Below are positions 1-8,900 of a DNA stretch of 36,976 nucleotides, piece after piece. The stretch is from an uncultured Parabacteroides sp. (GTDB lineage Bacteria; Bacteroidota; Bacteroidia; Bacteroidales; Tannerellaceae). The notes beneath the pieces are model-generated. The model saw nothing but the letters and a program-made list of their open reading frames with translations, was not told the origin of the DNA and did no database searches. The position numbers were made by a program, and so were the translations under genes. The stretch is taken from contig NZ_CAJJWO010000051.1 of the NCBI RefSeq assembly GCF_905196875.1, positions 1-36,976 of the forward strand, written 5' to 3'. Positions within the stretch are counted from its first letter, which is position 1. Each line of letters opens with the position of its first letter.

Positions 1-37
1 TGTTCGATCTCTGTGAAGAGCAACAACAGACAAAAAC

Positions 38-75
38 AAGCCCCGGGGGATTCGTTCTCCGGGGCTTCGTTGTTA
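38..75 (+). terminator. Intrinsic terminator of a gene left of the window
   Basis: A 9-bp GC-rich stem (38-46 pairs with 59-67, core GCCCCGG/CCGGGGC) with a 12-nt loop is followed by a T-rich stretch. It probably ends a plus-strand gene that lies outside the window. No coding sequence is visible in bases 1-37. Confidence 0.6.
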
Positions 76-78
76 GAA

Positions 79-337
79 AATAATGAGCCAATGTGGCAAT
101 ATGCCAATGTGCCAATTTAGAATGTGAACTAAAATAAGAGGCCTCATAGGGGTGGGGGTTGCCCACCCTTTGCGACAATGATATAACAAACGGTGAAGGA
201 GGACGGGCAAACCCCGCCCCTACGAACACAACATTCACTTCTGAAAATAATTGAACCTATTGCTATCTCTATTGGCATATTCTTGGTGAACCAAGCGGCA
301 AAGCCGAGCGGGCAGATTAGCATATTGGCTCATTATT
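79..337. repeat. Nested inverted-repeat (MITE-like) element
   Basis: Three pairs of inverted repeats are nested around a short non-coding centre. The outer pair is a perfect 14-mer, AATAATGAGCCAAT (79-92) against 324-337. The middle pair is a perfect 11-mer, AATATGCCAAT (98-108) against 271-281. The inner pair is 147-168 against 201-222, matching at 18 of 22 positions and starting TAGGGGYGGGG. The centre has no open frame of note. This symmetry is typical of a non-autonomous palindromic element or a clustered intergenic repeat. No target-site duplication was identified. Confidence 0.6.
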
Positions 338-401
338 GATAATTACTGAACCATCCCCTATCATATTAATCATCTTAAAATTCAAAAGTCATGAAAAAAA
401 A

Positions 402-779
402 TTGAATGCCGGCCAGCTGAATCAGGCGGCTCAACTTTTGGGAGACGATTGCGAAGAGCTGGACAGCGTGCTTCGCAAAGTGATGAAACATAACAACAGT
501 CTCAGGCGGTTGCTGCAAAATGCTGTCTGGGAGGAGGATATGGTGAAGGAAGAACTGATTGTTCTTACCATGCCCACCTCCACATTCCTGGCATTGCTCG
601 GCCCCTTGCTGGAAAGCAGGGGTTGGACGGTCAACGGACGGCATGAAATCAGGCCTTTCCTGCGTGCCTTCCTTTCCGTGTTTCGCCTGCGCACAGACCT
701 GGACAAAGATTTCCTGACGATGGGAACGATCGAAAACCTGGTACTCGACTATCTCTATGTGTATCACAAATTGCAGTAA
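402..779 (+). CDS. Small protein of unknown function, start codon disputed
   Basis: I do not recognise this family. The protein is about 125 residues, soluble and probably mostly helical, with no signal peptide or membrane segment. The frame is open from TTG at 336, but that start lies inside the outer repeat of the element at 79-337, so I doubt it. An ATG at 391 has the right look (start plus lysines), but the run of eight A at 394-401 puts it one base out of frame: as written it stops after four codons. A ninth A would give a normal start reading M-K-K-K-L-N-A-G. I annotate the first in-frame TTG after the run (402); GTG at 468 is another option. The gene lies 127 bases upstream of the primase-helicase gene on the same strand and may belong with it. 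Function unknown; that the frame is coding is fairly likely. Confidence 0.6.
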   Translation: MNAGQLNQAAQLLGDDCEELDSVLRKVMKHNNSLRRLLQNAVWEEDMVKEELIVLTMPTSTFLALLGPLLESRGWTVNGRHEIRPFLRAFLSVFRLRTDLDKDFLTMGTIENLVLDYLYVYHKLQ

Positions 780-787
780 AACAAATA

Positions 788-851
788 GATAGCCATCTGT
801 CGCTTGTGCGGTTTATTGTTTTCTTAAAAGAAAAGAAAGCAATAGGCTATC
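788..851. other. Stem-loop between the small gene and the primase gene
   Basis: GATAGCC (788-794) pairs with GGCTATC (845-851). Inside it TTTTCTT and AAGAAAA form a second stem around 819-834. It may act as a weak terminator of the small gene or as part of the leader of the primase gene. No clear Bacteroidetes promoter hexamer was seen in 780-906. Confidence 0.35.
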
Positions 852-906
852 TTGTTTATCAATCTTACCTTGTGGAGTATAAACCATTCTCAAAATACAA
901 TTTATT

Positions 907-3021
907 ATGCTACAAGTAACAATGTTTGCCAAATTTAAAAAGTGTCTTGGTGATGTTAGCCTTATCAACGCTCTTTACGACATCCGGGGTGGAAAATATG
1001 CCCATAGTGTTAACCTGATCCGCGTTTATATGGACAAAGGAAATCCTGATGCAGCCGAACAGCTAAAGAAAGAGCTGCCCGCCATCACCCTCTCGGCTAC
1101 CTATCAGAAAAAAAGACTGGCTGCTTACATCACTGGCTACAATCCGCTGATCATTATCGATTTCGATGATTTGCCCGCTGCCGACCTCTCCCGTTTACTG
1201 GACCTCGCACGTCAGGCCGTCTATACGGTGGCCTGCTGGATCAGCCCCCGCGGACATGGCATCAAGATCATTGCCTATCCCGCTGTCCGTCTGCCGCGTA
1301 CCCCTGACAATCATCCTGCCGTCTTTAAGCTGGTAAAGGAATGGTACGAACAACTGCTGGGCGTGGCAGCCGATGCGTCGGGAAGCGATATCGGGCGACT
1401 CTGCCTGCTTTCGTATGATCCGGCACTTTTCCTCTCGCCCCGCTTCGAACCCTGGCTGAAAGGAGAGGCCGGCGAACCGCAGGGACTGCCGCTTATCGAA
1501 CCGGTCTTTTCCGACAAAACCTTGCAGTTGCTTGCTTCCGCCCGCAAAAAGGCTTCCCGCAAGTTCTCCTACGCGGAAGGCAACCGCAACAATTACGTGC
1601 ACCTGATGGCCAGCCATTGCAACCGCCTGGGGGTGGATAAGGAGGCGATGGCGGATTATGCCTCAAAAGCATTTGCCGACCTGCCTGCCGATGAGCGTAT
1701 GGCGGCTATCGACAGCGCTTATGTACATACCGAACAGCATGCAACGGGAGGTGGCAGAAAGACCCACCGTAAAGACGGGTTTGTCGAACAGATACAGGCG
1801 TTTCTGACGGAACATTATGTCCTGCACCGCAATGTCGTGCGCCGGCAGGTGGAATACCGTGCAAAGGAGGAAGAGGAGGAGAGCTATACCCCTGTCACCG
1901 ACTACTGGGAGAACTCTGTCTGGTGTGCTTTGCAAAAGGAGGGTGTGCTTTGCCATCTCTCCGACCTGCGGGCGGTGATCCATTCCGATTTCAGCCCCGA
2001 ATACGATCCGTTCTGTTCCTATCTCGAGCAGCTGCCGCCCTGGGATAGGCGTACCGACCCGATCGGCCGGCTGGCAGCAACCGTAAACACTACCCGGCCG
2101 GAGTTTTGGGAGAAATGTTTCCGTAAATGGCTGGTAGCACTCGTGGCCTGTGCTGCCGACAAACGTGCGGAGAACCACTCCGTCCTGATGCTGAGCGGTG
2201 CTCAGGGACTGGGCAAGACCACCTGGCTGCGCAACCTGGTGCCGCCCCGGCTGCGTGGGTATGTCTATTCGGGTAACCTCGATCCTACGGCCAAAGACTC
2301 GTCGCTGATGATGAGCGACTGCTTCCTGATTATCCTCGACGAGCTGTCGGGCCAGAGCCGCACGGAGCTGAACCGGCTGAAGGCGCTGATCACGAAAAAC
2401 TCCGTTTATGAACGCCGTCCCTACGCCCGCAATGCCGAGACGTATGTGCGCCGTGCTTCCTTTGCCGCCACGGTCAACGATAGCGAGGTGCTGACCGACC
2501 GTACCGGGTCGCGCCGTTTCCTCTGCTTCGAGGCGACGCAGATCGATTATTCTTCGCCGGTAGACTATACGGGTATCTATGCACAGGCGCTGGCGTTGTT
2601 TCGCGACGGTTTCCGCTATTGGTTTGCCGATGCCGACATTGCGGAGATAAACGACAACAACGAGCCTTTCCAGCAGTTGTGTCCGGAGGCGGAATTGTTT
2701 TATACTTATTTTCGCAAACCGATCCGTTTTGAGCTTCCGTTATTACTGACATGTAGCGAAATCGTTGCCAAGATTGCCGAGAAAACGCGTTATCCCATCA
2801 CTTCTACCGGTGTAAACATCCTCGGAAAAATGTTAAAAAGAGACGGTTTTCTTTGTCAGAAAAGGCATGGTAAACGGCTTTATGCTGTTATCGAGCTGAC
2901 TTTCGATCAGGTAGAGGCACGTCGGAAAGGGTTCGGAAGCTATCCGGATGATAATGCGGAAGGTGTTGATAAAGAAGATGATGAAGAGGAAGAAGGAGGA
3001 GATCCTGAACTGGCATTTTAA
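907..3021 (+). CDS. BT4734/VirE-type primase-helicase
   Basis: A 704-residue protein that probably combines a primase-like domain with a P-loop helicase-type ATPase. The N-terminal part (about 1-200) matches the BT4734/BF3469 family, an archaeo-eukaryotic primase-like fold. It shows the acidic motif IDFDDLP (84-90) and SPRGHGIK (113-120), whose spacing suits metal binding and catalysis. The C-terminal half is a VirE (virulence-associated E) domain: Walker A GAQGLGKT (431-438), Walker B FLIILDEL (473-480), and TDRTGSRRF (530-538), where an arginine finger is expected. The tail (about 688-702) is strongly acidic. ATG 922 (residue 6) is an alternative start. In this family such proteins occur on phages, plasmids and integrative elements and as lone chromosomal genes. 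Here no integrase, relaxase or att site is visible, so it looks like an orphan or a remnant. Family call firm; function in the cell inferred. Confidence 0.88.
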   Translation: MLQVTMFAKFKKCLGDVSLINALYDIRGGKYAHSVNLIRVYMDKGNPDAAEQLKKELPAITLSATYQKKRLAAYITGYNPLIIIDFDDLPAADLSRLLDLARQAVYTVACWISPRGHGIKIIAYPAVRLPRTPDNHPAVFKLVKEWYEQLLGVAADASGSDIGRLCLLSYDPALFLSPRFEPWLKGEAGEPQGLPLIEPVFSDKTLQLLASARKKASRKFSYAEGNRNNYVHLMASHCNRLGVDKEAMADYASKAFADLPADERMAAIDSAYVHTEQHATGGGRKTHRKDGFVEQIQAFLTEHYVLHRNVVRRQVEYRAKEEEEESYTPVTDYWENSVWCALQKEGVLCHLSDLRAVIHSDFSPEYDPFCSYLEQLPPWDRRTDPIGRLAATVNTTRPEFWEKCFRKWLVALVACAADKRAENHSVLMLSGAQGLGKTTWLRNLVPPRLRGYVYSGNLDPTAKDSSLMMSDCFLIILDELSGQSRTELNRLKALITKNSVYERRPYARNAETYVRRASFAATVNDSEVLTDRTGSRRFLCFEATQIDYSSPVDYTGIYAQALALFRDGFRYWFADADIAEINDNNEPFQQLCPEAELFYTYFRKPIRFELPLLLTCSEIVAKIAEKTRYPITSTGVNILGKMLKRDGFLCQKRHGKRLYAVIELTFDQVEARRKGFGSYPDDNAEGVDKEDDEEEEGGDPELAF

Positions 3022-3074
3022 GCCTGGGGGCAGGTGGGGGCAGATAAACTTCATTTCTGTAAACTTCTTTAGCA

Positions 3075-3116
3075 ATGTTCTTTTGTTCCTTAGCTGTTGA
3101 GGGAACAAAAGAACAT
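3075..3116. terminator. Inverted repeat between convergent genes
   Basis: A perfect 15-bp inverted repeat (3075-3089 and 3102-3116, core GTTCTTTTGTTCC) with a 12-nt loop sits just after the primase gene and before the convergent end of the phosphatase gene. The stem is AT-rich and no long T-run follows, so its role as a bidirectional terminator is inferred from position. Confidence 0.5.
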
Positions 3117-3196
3117 CTATTACAAAGTTGCAGGAAAACGCAGATAACCTGCCTCTGCCGCCCCCCGGGAAATAACAGCCGGAATTGTGTCCACTG

Positions 3197-3274
3197 GCTG
3201 CCGCACCCGTTTTCAGTAGCTGCCGCAGCTGTTTTTACCCGCTGCTGCAGTCGCTAAAAACCGCTGCCGCAGCC
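3197..3274. repeat. Imperfect GCTGCCGCA repeats
   Basis: A GC-rich stretch carries GCTGCCGCA three times (near 3197, 3219 and 3263) plus the variant GCTGCTGCA near 3241, mostly followed by a short T- or A-rich run. Short open frames across it lack any protein-like feature. It lies between the convergent primase and phosphatase genes. No function is evident. Confidence 0.45.
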
Positions 3275-3281
3275 ATTTCAT

Positions 3282-4079
3282 TCAGGGTTTACCCGGATGT
3301 TCGACCAGTTTCATCAGTGTTTCATGCATTGTCCCGTTGGTGGCAAGCACTTCGTCGCCCGACTGCCAGTTGTCGCCACCGCTGAAATCGGTCACTTTGC
3401 CTCCTGCCTGCATCAGAATCAGAGCGCCGGCGGCAATATCCCAGGGGCCGATATACGCTTCTATGCGGGCTTCGAATCGTCCGGCTGCGATGTAGCAGAC
3501 TTCGGCCGCCGCCGCTCCCATCAGGCGCGTTCCTCCGGCGAAACCGTACAGCCTGTCGACCAGATGGAGGGCCATCGGGCGGTAGGCATCCGAGTTGTAA
3601 GGAAATCCCAGGTCGATAAAGGCTTTATCGAGGTCTGACACGTCGGAGACATGTATCTCTTTGCCATCGAGGTAAGCCTTGCTGCCTTTCCAGGCATAGA
3701 AGCATTCGTCGCGGCATACTTCATAAACTACGCCGAGCAACAGCTCTTCTTTATTACGCAGGGCGATGCTTACACAATAAGGTGCTATGTCGTGGATGTA
3801 ATTGGAAGTTCCGTCCAGCGGATCGACCAGCCAGCAATAGTTCTCGTCGGTCAGGCTGCCGCTGCCTTCTTCGGCGATGAAGCCGGCTTCCGGTAGCAGG
3901 GCGGAGAGTTGGGCGATCAGCCATTTCTCCGACTCTTTGTCTACATACGAAACATAGTTGTGGGCACTTTTTTCTTCTACCCGCCCGCGGTCGAATTTAC
4001 CTCGTTCCTCTTTCAGGAAAGCCCCTGCTTTACGGGCTATGTACTGTACTTCGGTACAGAGTTGTTCCAGGTTCAACAT
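3282..4079 (-). CDS. Inositol monophosphatase family protein
   Basis: A metal-dependent sugar-phosphate phosphatase of the IMPase/SuhB superfamily, about 265 residues, close to the family norm. Signature motifs are in order: the metal-ligand glutamates in AEEGSG, then the hallmark WLVDPLDGTSNYIH, and near the C-terminus GPWDIAAGALILMQAGG. Substrate specificity (inositol-1-phosphate, 3'-phosphoadenosine 5'-phosphate, fructose-1,6-bisphosphate) cannot be told from this. The frame stays open up to 4118, but I choose ATG 4079: a minus-strand -7 element lies at 4106-4113, so an upstream start would precede the transcript, and family members begin close to this point. It is cytoplasmic, monocistronic as far as seen, and divergent from the MutS-like gene. 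Confidence 0.9.
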   Translation of the reverse strand: MLNLEQLCTEVQYIARKAGAFLKEERGKFDRGRVEEKSAHNYVSYVDKESEKWLIAQLSALLPEAGFIAEEGSGSLTDENYCWLVDPLDGTSNYIHDIAPYCVSIALRNKEELLLGVVYEVCRDECFYAWKGSKAYLDGKEIHVSDVSDLDKAFIDLGFPYNSDAYRPMALHLVDRLYGFAGGTRLMGAAAAEVCYIAAGRFEARIEAYIGPWDIAAGALILMQAGGKVTDFSGGDNWQSGDEVLATNGTMHETLMKLVEHPGKP

Positions 4080-4105
4080 GTTACAGTCCTTTCTTTTTGA
4101 ATTGA

Positions 4106-4113
4106 CAAACGTA
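4106..4113 (-). promoter_or_regulatory. -7 element of the phosphatase gene
   Basis: On the minus strand this reads TACGTTTG, a match to the Bacteroidetes -7 consensus TAnnTTTG, placing the transcript start near 4099, about 20 bases before ATG 4079. No good TTTG was found at the -33 spacing. Confidence 0.5.
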
Positions 4114-4168
4114 CACATTTTTATGGATTAAATAGGGTGTGAACGACTGAATATTACTGAAAAAGATA

Positions 4169-4176
4169 TACTTTTG
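4169..4176 (+). promoter_or_regulatory. -7 element of the MutS-like gene
   Basis: TACTTTTG matches TAnnTTTG and lies 33 bases before ATG 4210. The -33 element is not recognisable. Confidence 0.45.
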
Positions 4177-4209
4177 GCCTGTGAGGTAGACTAATACAAT
4201 TCTAATGAT

Positions 4210-5799
4210 ATGTGGAAACCATGGGGACATACTTCATATTATGGGGGAGAAGAAAAAACAGAGGATTATAACTTCTTTGAAATCTCTTCCTTTTTTCGTT
4301 TCGATAAACATCAAAGGGCACTTGGTGTGTTGTCGGAACAGACCTGTGCCGATTTGGGATTTGAGGATCTGTTTATATTTTCCGATCGTACCGTTTCGCG
4401 CGTCGGGCAACAGTATCTGTATAACCTTATGCGGACCATTTCTGCCGGAGCGAATGAGGTGGAACAAAACGAGCCTCTGATAAACCGTCTGGCGACAAAT
4501 CCCGTATTACATGCCGAGGTTGTAAAAGACCTGGATGTATTGAGTGCTCCCGATGCATACAGTATTGCTCCACTGATGGAGTTGGGGCATCCGGTCGTTC
4601 CCGTATGGAAAAAGATCCTGTTTCGCATTTGTGGCCTGCTGCCGACCCTGTTTCTATTGTTGTTCTACCTGTATCAATCAGGCGTCTGTCTACTTCTCCT
4701 TATTGCAACGATACTGATGAACGGCGTTATCCATTATAGCAATAAACCGAATAATCTGAATTATATAGCTTCGATCCCCCAATTGATACGTCTGTTGAAT
4801 ATTTCGGGTAAACAGTGTAAGAACCCTCTCTTTTCAGAGATTGCCGGGGGCGTGCCGGAAGCATTGTCTTCGCTCGAAACGTTGCGGAAAGCCAGTGGCC
4901 ACCTGCGGATGGAGTCGAAGATGGACAGCGACCTGGCTGTGATCCTCTGGGCAATCATGGAATGTGTCAAGGTCTTTTTCCTGGCGGAACCGATAGCTTA
5001 TAATAAAATCGTTACCCTGTTGAAAGACAAGAACCGTGATATAGAAACGGTGTTCCGCTTTATCGGGCTGATCGATACCCTGTCGTCGGTCTTTTTCCTG
5101 CGGAAGAGCCTATCTTATTATAGCTTGCCGGAACAACCGGAGGCTGGGCTACGGGTTGAGGCGGACGATATGTATCATCCTCTACTCGAAAACTGTGTGG
5201 CGAATACGATCCGGATCGAAGGGCGTTCCATCCTTTTCACAGGGTCGAATATGTCGGGTAAGACCACCTTTATACGTACTTTGGGTGTCAATATACTGGC
5301 TGCTCAAACGCTTCATACGGCCTTTGCCCGGCGTATGAAACTCAAAATGCCGGTCATGATACATGCAGCCCTGATGCTTTCCGACAGCCTTGCGGATGGG
5401 AAGAGCTTTTATCTGAAAGAGGTAGAGTCGATCCGCTATATGCTTTCCTGTGGACGGAGTGAACACATCAATCTTTTTCTATTGGATGAGATATTCAAAG
5501 GAACCAATACCACTGAGCGGATTGCGGCGGCCAAGGCGGTGTTGAGCTATCTGAATACGGCCTGTAACATCGTGGTCGTCTCCACCCACGATACGGAGTT
5601 GGGAGGATTTCTGGAGAATGAGTATGACCTGTATCATTTCTGCGAGAAGATAACCGGCGATGTCTTATCGTTCGACTACAAACTGAAGTCCGGCAACCTG
5701 TATCAGCGCAACGCGATCCGTATCCTTGAAATAAATGATTATCCCTCTTCTTTGATCGAAGATGCTTATTCTGTGATCCGGCGGATAGAAGGTAAATAA
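4210..5799 (+). CDS. Membrane-anchored MutS-like ATPase
   Basis: A 529-residue protein with a MutS domain V (ABC-type) ATPase at its C-terminus. Walker A GSNMSGKTTF starts near residue 345, Walker B and the signature helix read FLLLDEIFKGTNTTER, and the H-loop reads VVVSTHDTEL. Unlike true MutS it lacks the mismatch-recognition and connector domains and has instead a hydrophobic stretch at about 137-173, long enough for one hairpin or two membrane helices. The helical part between (about 180-310) is comparable to the MutS lever/core region. Such short MutS-family proteins are widespread in Bacteroidetes and are often mislabelled as mismatch repair proteins; their role is not known to me. The start at 4210 gives an ordinary ATG shortly after a -7 element. 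tamB follows after 132 bases on the same strand. Confidence 0.82.
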   Translation: MWKPWGHTSYYGGEEKTEDYNFFEISSFFRFDKHQRALGVLSEQTCADLGFEDLFIFSDRTVSRVGQQYLYNLMRTISAGANEVEQNEPLINRLATNPVLHAEVVKDLDVLSAPDAYSIAPLMELGHPVVPVWKKILFRICGLLPTLFLLLFYLYQSGVCLLLLIATILMNGVIHYSNKPNNLNYIASIPQLIRLLNISGKQCKNPLFSEIAGGVPEALSSLETLRKASGHLRMESKMDSDLAVILWAIMECVKVFFLAEPIAYNKIVTLLKDKNRDIETVFRFIGLIDTLSSVFFLRKSLSYYSLPEQPEAGLRVEADDMYHPLLENCVANTIRIEGRSILFTGSNMSGKTTFIRTLGVNILAAQTLHTAFARRMKLKMPVMIHAALMLSDSLADGKSFYLKEVESIRYMLSCGRSEHINLFLLDEIFKGTNTTERIAAAKAVLSYLNTACNIVVVSTHDTELGGFLENEYDLYHFCEKITGDVLSFDYKLKSGNLYQRNAIRILEINDYPSSLIEDAYSVIRRIEGK

Positions 5800-5829
5800 C
5801 GCTTGTGCCGGATGTTCTTCTGCCAGAAC

Positions 5830-5860
5830 TTTTTATTCTTGATTTTCTTTTCTATTTTTG
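5830..5860 (+). promoter_or_regulatory. Possible tamB-tamL promoter
   Basis: TTTT (5830-5833), 19 bases, then TATTTTTG (5853-5860), close to the consensus TTTG-N19-TAnnTTTG. A second weaker -7 (TATCTTTA) lies at 5898-5905. Either would serve ATG 5932. Confidence 0.4.
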
Positions 5861-5931
5861 TTAATGAATTTTCAAACAAAACGAGGTATTTAGCCGTTAT
5901 CTTTATAAAAAAGAATACACTATAATAACAA

Positions 5932-8900
5932 ATGAGGATTTGGATTAAACGAATAGGGATCGTCTGTCTGATACCTGTGGTATTGGTATTATTGGTCTCT
6001 GTACTTCTATATATACCGCCTGTTCAGAACTTTGCTGTCCGGAAAGCGGCTTATTATGCCGGAAAAGCTACCGGGATGCAGATCGGAATAGAACGGATAC
6101 GACTCTCTTTCCCGTTGAACCTGACGGTTAAGGGTGTGGAGGTGCTGACTTCGCCCGCCGATACGCTACTGACCCTGAAAAGTCTGACGGTAAATGTACG
6201 CGCTCTGCCCTTACTGAAGAAAGAGGTACTGGTAGATGCGATCGACCTGGAAGGTGTGAAGGTAAACTCAGGCACATTTATCGAAGGTATGGAGATAAAA
6301 GGTGTACTGGGGCGCTTGTATGCCAAAGCCGACCGTGTCAACCTGGCGAAAGAAAAGGTTACCCTGAATACGGTCGACCTCTCCGATACGGCTATCACCT
6401 TGTTGTTGAACGATACGACAACCAAGGCCGACACCACTTCGACTCCCGTAAACTGGATATTAAACCTTGAAAAGATAAACCTCGACCGGGTGGCTTTCGC
6501 CATGCAGATGTCTGCCGACTCGTTACGTCTGACCACCTATATCGATAAAGCCAACCTGAAAGATGGTATAGTCGACCTAGGTGCCTCGCGTTATGAAGCC
6601 GGCCTGTTCACCCTGACCGGATCGACCCTGGGGTATGACGGTAATAATCAGGATGCGACAGAAGGTTTCGACCCTTCTCATATCGCCCTGAGTGACGTCA
6701 ATATCTCGCTCGATTCTCTTCTCTATGGTGGCCGGGATATAAAAGCCCGCATACGTGAGTTCTCGGCCGAGGACCGTTCGGGACTGACTATCTCTTCCCT
6801 GACCGGAAGCCTTCATAGCGATAGCACCACTATCAATGTACCGCAACTTCTGTTGAAGACTCCTTCATCGGAAATCCGCCTGTTGGCGATGGTTCCCTGG
6901 AGTTCGTTTGCAGAAAGTCCAGAAGGCAATATGCGGGTATTGCTTACAGCTTCGGTAGGTAAGGAAGATGTAATGATTGCCGCCGGTGCACTTCCGAAAG
7001 ATTTTCAGAAGGCTTATCCCGAAAAACCGGTTTCGCTGACGGCCGGTGTGGAAGGTAACCTGTCCTCCCTGATGCTTCGCCAGTTGAAAGGTGAGTTGCC
7101 GGGGGCTTTCCGTATGGATGTGACCGGTACGATGAAATCACTTACCGACAGTGTGCGCCGTTCCGGGAAACTGGAACTAAAAGCGAAAACGGGTAACCTC
7201 GATTTCGTATTGGCCATGCTCCCGAAGGCGGAACGGAAACGTTTCAATATCCCTTCCGGTATTACCCTGACCGGTGAAGCCGGTTTGAAAAATAACGAAT
7301 ACCAGGCCGACCTGCTTCTGCGGGAGGATAAAGGAAAGGTCTTGTTGACAGGGCGCTTCAACCCCGCTAACGAGGCTTACGAAGCCGACCTGAAAGTGGA
7401 TAGCCTGGAACCTTTGCACTTTATGCCGCTCGACTCCCTCTACGGCCTGACTGCCTCTATCCGTGCCGAGGGTAAAGGTTTCGATCCGTTCAAAGCGTCT
7501 ACCTGGGCGAAGCTGGATGGTCAGATTACGGATATCCATTATGGTAATTATAACGTGTCGGACGTCAATCTGGCAGGATCGCTTGAAAAGAACTTCGCCA
7601 AGTTCGACCTGCTGAGTAAGTATCCGCTGGCAAAGATGGATATGACGCTGAACGCTACCCTGCTGAAAAAGGAGATCAAAGCCATGCTGATTGCCGATGT
7701 CGAGAATTTCGATCTCTACGGTATGCACCTGATGCAAGATTCACTGGCTACCTCTTTCCAACTATTTGCGGAAGCGGAAACCGATATGGGAAAAAACAAC
7801 CTGGTCGACGTCACGCTGGGTAACTGGGAACTGATTACGACTACCGGAAAATATAAACCCAAGACTCTGACCTTGCATGCTCAAAGTACGAAAGATACGA
7901 CCCGTGTCTCGTTCCATGCCGGCGACCTGGGAATCACATTGACAGGAAATGCCGATCTCGAAACGATGACCGATAAGTTCACCAAGATATCGGAAGGCCT
8001 GAACAAGCAACTGGAGAAAGACTCGATGATCAATATCCCTGCTTTCCGTCCGCTGCTTCCCGATATGCATCTGGCTATATCGGCGGGGAAAGACAACCCG
8101 ATTTATAATATCCTGCAACAGGCTAATATATCTTTCAATAACCTGAATCTGGAAGCTTTCTCTTCGCCGGAAGAAGGTTTCCGCATGGATGCGGGTATCT
8201 ACGATCTGATGCGTGATACTACCCGGCTCGATACGATCAGTTTCGCTGTGCGCCAGGACTCGCTCGGATTGTTGTATAGTGCCGATGTGATTAAAACAAT
8301 ATACCGTAAACAAGCACCTTTCACTGCCGGCGTGAAGGGAAAGATAAGAAGTACGTTTGCCGATGCAGAGCTTTTGTACACGGATGGGGCCGGAGATACC
8401 GGTATCCTGCTCGGACTGCGGGCGGACAAAGTGAAAGAAGGGATCAATCTCCATTTGTTCCCCGATGATCCGATCCTGGCTTTCCGCCCTTTCAAACTGA
8501 ATCCGGACAATTATATACTCTATAAGAATGAGAAAGATATTGCAGCCGATCTCCGGTTGTCGGGCGAGGAAAATATGTCTTTGTGGATACATTCGCGACC
8601 GGAAAAGGAGAAGATGGAGGAACTGCATCTCGAACTGAGCCAGATCAACCTCGATGTGATTTCGAAAGCATTTACGGAGATACCTTCCATGCAGGGAATC
8701 TTGAGTGCGGATATGCAATATGCACCTTCCGACAGCTCGTTCCTGGTGGTGCTCGATGCGAATATAGACAATCTTATTTATGAAGGCGGCCGGGTAGGAG
8801 AACTGATGTTCAGTACCGTTTACCTGCCGTTGCCGGATAACAGGCATCAGGTCGATATGCACTTCCTGCGCGACCAGAACGAGGTGATGTCGGCTACCGC

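Noticed and set aside
3075..3385. Short plus-strand open frames at 3075-3385
   Set aside because: They overlap a terminator-like repeat and the end of the phosphatase gene and have no protein-like composition.
4210..5799. Calling the MutS-like gene mutS
   Set aside because: It lacks mismatch-recognition and connector domains and is about 530 rather than about 860 residues.
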